Shown: positions 5,855 to 11,048 of the stretch, piece by piece
Layout of the letters: every line of letters begins with the position of its first letter
How positions within the stretch are numbered: position 1 is the stretch's first letter
NCBI GenBank assembly: GCA_023434265.1
Contig: JAEYTA010000176.1
Location: 1 to 11,918, forward strand
Direction of reading: 5' to 3'
DNA: 11,918 bases
Source of the DNA: Pseudomonadota bacterium
GTDB taxonomy: Bacteria > Pseudomonadota > Alphaproteobacteria > Caulobacterales > Caulobacteraceae
The notes under the pieces: generated by a model
Databases searched by the model: none
Seen by the model: only the letters and a program-made list of their open reading frames with translations
What the model was told of the DNA's origin: nothing
Position numbers and translations under genes: made by a program

Positions 5855-6653
5855 CTACGAGGCCCGCCATTTCCTCTGGTCGGTCGACGACGACGGGGTG
5901 GCGACGCTGACGCTGAACCGGCCGGAGCGGAAGAACCCCCTGACCTTCGACTCCTACGCCGAGATGCGCGACCTGTTCCGGGGCCTTGTCCAAGCCGCCG
6001 ACTGCAGGGCGGTGGTGGTGACCGGGGCGGGCGGCAACTTCTCCTCGGGCGGCGACGTGCACGAGATCATCGGGCCGCTGACCGAAATGGAGGCGCCGGA
6101 GCTGCTGAGGTTCACCCGCATGACCGGCGATCTGGTCAAGGCCATGCGCGGCTGTCCGCAGCCGGTGATCGCGGCGCTGGACGGGGTCTGCGTCGGAGCG
6201 GGGGCGATCATGGCCATGGCCTCGGACCTGCGCATCGCCACGCCGCGGACGAAGACGGCCTTCCTGTTCACCCGCGTGGGGCTGGCCGGCTGCGACATGG
6301 GCGCCTGCGCCATCCTGCCCCGCATCATCGGCCAGGGCCGGGCCTCCGAACTGCTGTTCACCGGGCGCAACATGAGCGCCGAGGAGGGAGAGCGCTGGGG
6401 CTTCCACAACCGGCTGGTGGAGCCGGAGGCGCTGCTGGAGACCGCTCGCGAGCTGGCCCGGTCGCTGGCCCGGGGGCCGACCTTCGCCCACGGCATGACC
6501 AAGAACCAGCTCAACGTCGAATGGGACATGAGCCTGGACGCCGCCATCGAGAGCGAGGCCCAGGCGCAGGCCATCTGCATGCAGACGCAGGACTTCCGCC
6601 GGGCCTACGAGGCCTTCGCCGCGAAGCGCGAGCCGGTGTTCGAGGGGAACTGA
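5841..6653 (+). CDS. Enoyl-CoA hydratase/isomerase (crotonase) family protein
   Basis: A 270-residue crotonase-fold protein. The oxyanion-hole elements are present: Phe67-Ser-Ser-Gly-Gly-Asp-Val (67-73) and Gly119-Ala-Gly-Ala-Ile (119-123), followed by Asp129-Leu-Arg-Ile-Ala. By eye alignment to rat enoyl-CoA hydratase, Glu144 corresponds to Ile123 and Glu164 to Val146, so neither standard hydratase acid/base is present. An acidic residue, Asp152, lies in the neighbouring Gly-Cys-Asp-Met-Gly segment and could be catalytic. The chemistry may therefore not be simple hydration; family members also perform ring hydrolysis, isomerisation and C-C cleavage. It starts 14 bases inside the MarR gene with a very strong GAGGAGG at 6-base spacing, suggesting it can be translated at a high level independently of the regulator. 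In this pathway it may hydrate or open the cyclohexene-CoA intermediate (inference). Confidence 0.86.
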   Translation: MKARDYEARHFLWSVDDDGVATLTLNRPERKNPLTFDSYAEMRDLFRGLVQAADCRAVVVTGAGGNFSSGGDVHEIIGPLTEMEAPELLRFTRMTGDLVKAMRGCPQPVIAALDGVCVGAGAIMAMASDLRIATPRTKTAFLFTRVGLAGCDMGACAILPRIIGQGRASELLFTGRNMSAEEGERWGFHNRLVEPEALLETARELARSLARGPTFAHGMTKNQLNVEWDMSLDAAIESEAQAQAICMQTQDFRRAYEAFAAKREPVFEGN

Positions 6654-6656
6654 GCC

Positions 6657-7820
6657 ATGCCCGACCGCAGCTTCCTCGACTGGCCCTTCTTCGACGATCG
6701 CCACCGGGCGTTCGCGGCGGAGCTGGAGGCGTGGGCCGAGGCGACCGACGCTGTGGGGCTTCATGGCGACCATGACCTCGACGGCGACTGCCGGGCCATC
6801 CTGAAGGCGCTGGCCGCGGGCGGGTGGCTGCGCATCGCGGTGCCGGACGCCGAGGGGCGGCTGGACGTGCGCACCCTGTGCCTGACCCGCGAGACGCTGG
6901 CGCGGCGCTCGGGGCTGGCCGACTTCGTCTTCGCCATGCAGGGGCTGGGGTCGGGGCCGATCAGCCTGTTCGGGACGGAGATGCAGAAGGCGCGCTGGCT
7001 GCCGGCCGCAGCGGCGGGAGTGGCGATCGCCGCCTTCGCCCTGTCGGAGCCGGAGGCCGGCTCGGACGTGGCGGCGCTGGCGACGACGGCGCGGCGCGAC
7101 GGCGACGGCTGGGTGCTGGACGGGACCAAGACCTTCATCTCCAACGGCGGGCTGGCCGACCGCTACACGGTGTTCGCACGCACCGGCGAGGCGGGGGCGA
7201 AGGGGATCAGCGCCTTCGTCGTCGATGCGGATACGCCTGGCTTCGAGGTCGTGGAGCGCATCCCCCTGATGGCGCCGCACCCGCTGGCGACGCTGCGCTT
7301 CACGAACTGCCGCATCGACGGCGACCGGCTGCTGGGCGAGCCGGGGCAGGGCTTCCGCATCGCCATGGCGACGCTGGACGTGTTCCGTTCGACCGTGGCG
7401 GCGGCGGCGCTGGGCTTCGCCCGCCGGGCCTTCGACGAGGCGGCGGGGCGGGCGGTGACCCGCAAGCTGTTCGGCGCGCCCATGGCCGATCTGCAACTGG
7501 TGCAGGCGGCGCTGGCGGAGATGGCGCTGAAGATCGACGCCTCGGCCCTGCTGATCTACCGCGCCGCCTGGCTGAAGGACCAAGGCGCGCCACGGGTGAC
7601 GCGCGAGGCGGCGATGGCCAAGCTGTACGCCACCGACGAGGCGCAGGCGGTGATCGACCAGGCGGTGCAGCTGTTCGGGGGACTGGGGGTCGTCTCCGGC
7701 AATCCGGTCGAGCGACTGTACCGGGAGATCCGGGCCCTGCGCATCTACGAGGGGGCCTCGGAGGTCCAGAAGATCGTCATCGCCCGGCAGGCGCTGGGCG
7801 CGCTGCAGGGAGGCGGCTGA
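6657..7820 (+). CDS. Acyl-CoA dehydrogenase
   Basis: A 387-residue FAD flavoprotein of normal acyl-CoA dehydrogenase length. It shows Phe-Ala-Leu-Ser-Glu-Pro-Glu-Ala-Gly-Ser-Asp (127-137) and Lys158-Thr-Phe-Ile-Ser-Asn-Gly (158-164), which form the FAD and substrate site, and the C-terminal Tyr364-Glu365-Gly-Ala-Ser-Glu-Val-Gln, where Glu365 matches the catalytic base of medium-chain enzymes (Glu376). Gln338-Leu-Phe-Gly-Gly-Leu-Gly is the C-terminal FAD contact loop. The enzyme introduces a double bond alpha-beta to a CoA thioester and passes electrons to ETF. The gene follows the crotonase gene after 3 bases, and its TGA shares one base with the ligase ATG (TGATG). In this operon it probably dehydrogenates a ring-derived CoA thioester after the aromatic system is lost; the exact substrate cannot be read from sequence. 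Confidence 0.9.
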   Translation: MPDRSFLDWPFFDDRHRAFAAELEAWAEATDAVGLHGDHDLDGDCRAILKALAAGGWLRIAVPDAEGRLDVRTLCLTRETLARRSGLADFVFAMQGLGSGPISLFGTEMQKARWLPAAAAGVAIAAFALSEPEAGSDVAALATTARRDGDGWVLDGTKTFISNGGLADRYTVFARTGEAGAKGISAFVVDADTPGFEVVERIPLMAPHPLATLRFTNCRIDGDRLLGEPGQGFRIAMATLDVFRSTVAAAALGFARRAFDEAAGRAVTRKLFGAPMADLQLVQAALAEMALKIDASALLIYRAAWLKDQGAPRVTREAAMAKLYATDEAQAVIDQAVQLFGGLGVVSGNPVERLYREIRALRIYEGASEVQKIVIARQALGALQGGG

Positions 7821-9424
7821 TGGGGGAGAGCGCGCATGTCGACCGGTTCGTGCTGGAGCGGCTGCCGCCCCCGGCGCAGCAGCCGGAGTTCCTGTTCGAC
7901 CTGCCGGAACTGACGTATCCGGCGCGTCTCAACGCGGCGGCGGAGCTGCTGCGGCGGGCGATCGCGGCGGCCGGGCCGGAGGGGCGAGCCCTGATCGACT
8001 TCGACCACGAGTTCTCGTGGGCGCGGGTCGATGCGATCTCGGGGCGGATGGCGCGGGTGCTGGTGGAGCAGATGGGGATGGTCCCCGGCAATCGCGTGCT
8101 GCTGCACGGGCCGAACTCGGCGTGGACGGTTCTGGCGTGGTTCGCGATCCTGAAGGCGGGCGGTGTCGTCTGCGCCACCATGCCGATGCTCCGCGCCGCC
8201 GAGCTGGCGACGGTGATCGACAAGGCGCAGATCAGCCACGCGCTCGTCTACGAGACCTTCGCCGGGACCGTGGAGGAGGCCCGGGTCGCGGCTTCGTCGC
8301 TGGCGCGGGTGATGACCTCCGCCGAACTGCAGCGCGCCGCGCAGGGCCAGCCGCCGGGGGCCAGCTTCAGCCCGGTCGACACGGCGGCCGACGACCCGGC
8401 GCTGATCGCCTTCACCTCAGGCACCACGGGCAAGCCGAAGGGCTGCGTCCACTTCCACCGCGACGTGCTGGCCATGGCCGACACCTTCGCGCGCCACACG
8501 CTGGATCTTGCCCCCGGAGACTTGGTCGTCGGCACGCCGCCGATCGCCTTCACCTTCGGCTTGGGCGGACTGGTGGTCTTCCCGGCCGCCGCCGGGGCGG
8601 CGACGGCCTTTCCGAACCGACCGGGCTTCGAGGCGCTGGCGGAGACCATCGAACGGCAGCGCGCCACGGCCATCTTCACCGCGCCGACCGGCTATCGCGC
8701 CCTGCTGAAGCTGGCCGGCGAGCACGACCTGTCGTCCCTGCGCACCTGCGTCTCCGCCGGCGAGACCCTGCCGGCCGCGACCTCGGACGCGTGGAAGGCG
8801 GCGACCGGGGTTCGGATCATCGACGGCATCGGCTCGACCGAGATGATCCATATCTTCATCTCCGCCTGCGGCGACGACATCCGGCCGGGCTGCACCGGGC
8901 GCGCCGTGCCGGGCTACGAGGCGCGCATCGTCGACGATGAGGGCCAGCCCCTGCCGCCGGGTTCGACCGGACGGCTGGCGGTGCGCGGTCCGACGGGGTG
9001 CCGCTATCTCGACGACGAGCGGCAGGCGGCCTACGTCCAGAACGGCTGGAACCTGACCGGCGACGTGTACCGCCTCGACGCGGACGGGCGATTCTGGTTC
9101 GTGGCCCGCTCCGACGACATGATCGTCTCGTCCGGCTACAACATCGGCGCGCCCGAGGTTGAGAACGCCCTGCTGGGCCATCCGGCGGTGGCGGAAGCGG
9201 CCGTCATCGGCGTGCCGGACGAGGAGCGGGGCCAGATCGTGAAGGCGTTCGTCGTGCTTCACGCCGGCCATGCGCCCTCGGACGACCTGCGCCGCGATCT
9301 GCAGGCGCACGTGAAGGCGGTCATCGCGCCCTACAAATACCCGCGCGCGCTGGAGTTCGTGGACAGCCTGCCCAAGACCCAGACCGGCAAGCTGCAACGC
9401 TTCCGGCTGAAGGACGGCGCATGA
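7820..9424 (+). CDS. abmG: 2-aminobenzoate-CoA ligase (benzoate-CoA ligase family)
   Basis: A 534-residue ANL-superfamily adenylating enzyme, the usual length for aryl-CoA ligases. Motifs: P-loop Thr199-Ser-Gly-Thr-Thr-Gly-Lys-Pro-Lys-Gly (199-208), Asp335-Gly-Ile-Gly-Ser-Thr-Glu (335-341), Thr413-Gly-Asp (413-415), the hinge region Arg430-Ser-Asp-Asp-Met-Ile (430-435), and catalytic Lys524 in Thr-Gly-Lys-Leu-Gln-Arg. The Gly-Ile-Gly-Ser-Thr-Glu-Met segment is characteristic of benzoate/aminobenzoate-CoA ligases. It converts the acid, ATP and CoA to the aryl-CoA, AMP and pyrophosphate, providing the substrate for the oxygenase encoded first in the operon. GGGAGG lies 6 bases before the ATG. 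Substrate is assigned as anthranilate from the operon; benzoate or salicylate cannot be excluded from the ligase alone. The symbol follows the name used for 2-aminobenzoate-CoA ligase. Confidence 0.85.
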   Translation: MGESAHVDRFVLERLPPPAQQPEFLFDLPELTYPARLNAAAELLRRAIAAAGPEGRALIDFDHEFSWARVDAISGRMARVLVEQMGMVPGNRVLLHGPNSAWTVLAWFAILKAGGVVCATMPMLRAAELATVIDKAQISHALVYETFAGTVEEARVAASSLARVMTSAELQRAAQGQPPGASFSPVDTAADDPALIAFTSGTTGKPKGCVHFHRDVLAMADTFARHTLDLAPGDLVVGTPPIAFTFGLGGLVVFPAAAGAATAFPNRPGFEALAETIERQRATAIFTAPTGYRALLKLAGEHDLSSLRTCVSAGETLPAATSDAWKAATGVRIIDGIGSTEMIHIFISACGDDIRPGCTGRAVPGYEARIVDDEGQPLPPGSTGRLAVRGPTGCRYLDDERQAAYVQNGWNLTGDVYRLDADGRFWFVARSDDMIVSSGYNIGAPEVENALLGHPAVAEAAVIGVPDEERGQIVKAFVVLHAGHAPSDDLRRDLQAHVKAVIAPYKYPRALEFVDSLPKTQTGKLQRFRLKDGA

Positions 9425-9843
9425 CCGGGCGGGTGTTCAGCGTCGGGCGGCGGGTCCGGTTCGCCGACTGCGACGCGGCCGGGATCGTCTTCTTCCCGCG
9501 CTATTTCGAGATGCTGAACGGGGTGGTCGAGGACTGGTTCGCCGGGCCGCTGGGCGTGTCGTTTCGGGAGCTGCATCTCGAGCGCGGGGCCAGCGTGCCG
9601 ACGGCGGCGGTGAAGGCGCGGTTCGTCGCGCCCTCGCGGCTGGAGGACGACCTCAGCTTCTTCCTGGCCGTGACCCGGCTGGGCGGGGCGTCGTGCGGGC
9701 TGCGCCACCGGATCGAGGGCGGCGGCGCGCTGCGCTTCGAGGCGACGCAGACGATCGTGCATGTCGGCCGCTCGCTGAAACCCGAGCCGTGGCCCGATGA
9801 CCTGAGGGCGCGGATCGCGCCCTTCGTGGAGAGCGCCGTATGA
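9421..9843 (+). CDS. Acyl-CoA thioesterase, hotdog fold (4-hydroxybenzoyl-CoA thioesterase type)
   Basis: A 140-residue single hotdog-domain protein. Its active-site block Phe14-Ala-Asp-Cys-Asp18-Ala-Ala-Gly-Ile-Val-Phe-Phe-Pro-Arg-Tyr-Phe closely follows that of Pseudomonas 4-hydroxybenzoyl-CoA thioesterase, where the second Asp (Asp17 there, Asp18 here) is the nucleophile or base. The start overlaps the ligase stop (ATGA) and has AAGGA at 6 bases. Such enzymes hydrolyse aryl-CoA thioesters in the cytosol. In this operon it could release dead-end or accumulating CoA esters to recover free CoA, or hydrolyse a specific pathway intermediate. Because it opposes the ligase encoded just upstream, its specificity should exclude or be slow on the first intermediate (inference). 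Confidence 0.87.
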   Translation: MTGRVFSVGRRVRFADCDAAGIVFFPRYFEMLNGVVEDWFAGPLGVSFRELHLERGASVPTAAVKARFVAPSRLEDDLSFFLAVTRLGGASCGLRHRIEGGGALRFEATQTIVHVGRSLKPEPWPDDLRARIAPFVESAV

Positions 9844-10229
9844 ACCGCGTCCTGCTGCCCGAAGGCTGGCCCCGGCCGAAGGGCTATTCCAACGGCGTCG
9901 CCGCCGAGGGGCGGATGGTGTTCGTCGCCGGCCAGATCGGCTGGAGCCCGGAAGGCGTGTTCCCGCAGGGCTTCGCCGCCCAGTTCAGGCAGACGCTGCA
10001 GAACACCCTGGCGGTGCTGGCCGAGGGCGGCGCGGGGCCGGAGCACATCGTGCGCATGACCTGGTTCGTGGTCGACCGCGAGGAGTATCTGGCCAGCCTG
10101 CGAGAGGTCGGGGCGGCGTGGCGCGAACTGATCGGCCCGCACTACCCGGCGATGGCGGTGGTCGAGGTGAAGGGCCTGATCGAGGCCGAGGCCCGGCTGG
10201 AGATCGAGACCACGGCCGTGATCGGCTGA
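9840..10229 (+). CDS. RidA-family (YjgF/YER057c/UK114) protein, putative enamine-CoA deaminase
   Basis: A 129-residue protein of typical Rid length with the family core: Tyr16-Ser-Asn-Gly-Val, Val29-Ala-Gly-Gln-Ile-Gly-Trp, the Gln54-Asn-Thr-Leu helix, Met73-Thr-Trp-Phe-Val (73-77), and the C-terminal Leu120-Glu-Ile-Glu. These proteins form trimers with active sites at subunit interfaces, and RidA itself hydrolyses enamines/imines to ketones and ammonia. The canonical Arg105 that binds the substrate carboxylate in RidA is Met105 here (Tyr-Pro-Ala-Met), so it is not a standard 2-aminoacrylate deaminase. The monooxygenase/reductase product carries an enamine next to a CoA thioester and has no free carboxylate there, so loss of Arg105 fits hydrolysis of that intermediate to a diketone and ammonia. 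This function is inferred. It is the last gene of the operon, starts with an ATGA overlap and has GGAGAG 6 bases upstream. Confidence 0.85.
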   Translation: MNRVLLPEGWPRPKGYSNGVAAEGRMVFVAGQIGWSPEGVFPQGFAAQFRQTLQNTLAVLAEGGAGPEHIVRMTWFVVDREEYLASLREVGAAWRELIGPHYPAMAVVEVKGLIEAEARLEIETTAVIG

Positions 10230-10236
10230 CGCCTCC

Positions 10237-10659
10237 TCAGTGCGGCGCGGAGGCGCTGCGCGGCAGGCTGGCCAAGGCGTCGCGGCAGGCGCGCTCGCAC
10301 TCGCGGCAAGCCTCGGCGCAGATGCGGCAGTGCTCGTGCTTTTCGGCGTGCCGTTCGCACTCGGCGGCGCAGCGGGCGCAGGCCAGTTCGCAGGCGCGAA
10401 GTTGGGCCTCGATCACGGGGACATCGCCGCCGGACCGACGCGTGGCGATCAATCCGCTGGTCAGGCAGACGTCGGCGCAGTCCATGTTGAGCCGGATGCA
10501 CTGGACCAGTTCGGCGACCATCTCCTCGCCGAGGCAGGCGTCGGCGCAGGAGGCGCAGACCTGGGCGCAGTCGAAGCACGCCTCGACGCAACGGGCGAGG
10601 GCGGTGTTCACCTCGCCGCGGACGTGCGGGTGGGTGGCGATCATCTGTTCGGCGCGCAT
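10237..10659 (-). CDS. Four-helix-bundle copper-storage protein (Csp3/DUF326-like), cytosolic
   Basis: A 140-residue protein with 18 cysteines arranged in helical CxxxC/CxxC spacing: Cys24, 28, 31, 35, 38, 42; 54, 61, 65; 90, 94, 97, 101; 111, 114, 118, 121, 125. His105, 108 and 110 add possible ligands. This pattern is that of Csp copper-storage proteins, where Cys lining the inside of a four-helix bundle bind many Cu(I) ions. No Tat or Sec signal precedes the first helix, so it resembles the cytosolic Csp3 type. The ATG at 10659-10657 has AGGAG 6 bases upstream; the frame extends further upstream, but that part is Pro/Arg-rich and lacks homology features. The gene converges on the catabolic operon with a 7-base gap. 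It probably buffers copper and has no evident link to anthranilate catabolism. Confidence 0.86.
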   Translation of the reverse strand: MRAEQMIATHPHVRGEVNTALARCVEACFDCAQVCASCADACLGEEMVAELVQCIRLNMDCADVCLTSGLIATRRSGGDVPVIEAQLRACELACARCAAECERHAEKHEHCRICAEACRECERACRDALASLPRSASAPH

Positions 10660-10680
10660 GGGACTCTCCTGGAGCTGACT

Positions 10681-10701
10681 TCCGTCCGGATCGGGTACGG
10701 A
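10681..10701. promoter_or_regulatory. Inverted repeat upstream of the copper-storage gene, possible operator
   Basis: TCCGT (10681-10685) and ACGGA (10697-10701) are inverted around an 11-base spacer, 22 bases upstream of the Csp-like start codon on the minus strand. The left arm extends to TCCGTCC, which recurs as the arm of a longer inverted repeat at 10919-10938. Length and layout are compatible with a dyad operator, but I cannot assign a regulator and the arms are short. Confidence 0.25.
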
Positions 10702-10763
10702 GGGGCAACTCCGGAGATCGCAAGAGGTTCGATTCGCGCCGGGAATCGGGCGTCGGAATTCGC

Positions 10764-10889
10764 TCAGGCCGTGCGGCGCCGCGCGCCGCAGAGGTCGCAG
10801 AATTCCATGCCTTCGCGGCGGCGGTCCGGGCGCCACCGATGCCGACGGCACCGCCACTGACGGATCAGCCGCCGAATCCCTGAAAACAT
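10764..10889 (-). CDS. Small Arg-rich Cys/His protein, possibly zinc- or copper-binding
   Basis: A 41-residue reading frame with its own ATG (10889-10887), a GAGGGG Shine-Dalgarno sequence 7 bases upstream, and TGA at 10766-10764. Most third codon positions are G or C, as in the real genes here. The product contains Cys14-x2-His17-x-Trp19 and, after 11 residues, Cys31-x2-Cys34-Gly, a knuckle spacing that could hold one metal ion; 14 of 41 residues are Arg. It resembles tiny Cys-x2-His/Cys-x2-Cys-Gly proteins of unknown function. It lies on the same strand 104 bases upstream of the copper-storage gene and may be co-transcribed with it. I do not recognise the family. It could be a chance frame in GC-rich DNA, but the ribosome binding site and motif argue for a gene. 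Confidence 0.5.
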   Translation of the reverse strand: MFSGIRRLIRQWRCRRHRWRPDRRREGMEFCDLCGARRRTA

Positions 10890-11048
10890 GCGAACGCCCC
10901 TCAAACCACTCCAGCGTGTCCGTCCCTAGCCGGACGGAGGCGGGCGGAAAAGACCCGTTCCGGTCGCACCTGTGGGCGAGTCCGCCGGGCGGGTCGGAAC
11001 CCCGCCGTCGCGACGAGCTTTAAGGTCAAGGTGAGCAAGGAGGCGGCC
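10890..11048. promoter_or_regulatory. Divergent intergenic region between small protein gene and gcd
   Basis: These 159 bases separate divergent starts and should contain both promoters. Visible elements are the dyad at 10919-10938, a TTTAAG stretch near 11020 that could be a -10 element for gcd, and the gcd ribosome binding site AAGGAGG at 11037-11043. I see no reliable -35 boxes. Confidence 0.4.
10919..10938. promoter_or_regulatory. Perfect 7-bp inverted repeat with CTAGCC spacer, possible operator
   Basis: TCCGTCC (10919-10925) and GGACGGA (10932-10938) are perfect reverse complements around CTAGCC. It lies 30 bases upstream of the small protein ATG on the minus strand and 110 bases before gcd. 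There is no T-tract, so terminator function is unlikely. The same TCCGTCC word forms the left arm of the weaker dyad upstream of the copper-storage gene, which hints at a shared regulator. Confidence 0.38.

Larger units (their letters stand above)
2338..10229 (+). other. Eight-gene operon for aerobic CoA-dependent anthranilate (2-aminobenzoate) degradation
   Basis: All eight genes run in one direction with junctions of -4, -4, -14, +3, -1, -4 and -4 bases, so translational coupling and one transcript are likely. The content (CoA ligase, monooxygenase/reductase, SDR, crotonase, acyl-CoA dehydrogenase, thioesterase, RidA-like protein, MarR regulator) covers activation, ring attack, likely deamination and beta-oxidation-like processing. 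No thiolase is present, so the last carbon-carbon cleavage must use an enzyme encoded elsewhere. No terminator is visible in the 7 bases before the convergent gene at 10237. Confidence 0.75.

Noticed and set aside
5592..7583. 663-residue open frame on the minus strand
   Set aside because: It spans three well-supported plus-strand genes and has low-complexity composition; it is an artefact of GC-rich codon use.
10660..10857. N-terminal extension of the copper-storage protein up to an ATG at 10857
   Set aside because: The extension is Pro/Arg-rich and not a Tat or Sec signal; ATG 10659 has a good AGGAG site and begins the cysteine-helix protein directly.
10240..10860. 206-residue plus-strand frame opposite the copper-storage gene
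   Set aside because: Ala/Gly-rich antisense shadow without motifs, overlapping a clearly conserved Cys-rich gene on the other strand.
10954..11004. GTTCCG and CGGAAC as a long-range stem upstream of gcd
   Set aside because: Six-base arms separated by more than 30 GC-rich bases are weak evidence; not distinguishable from chance.
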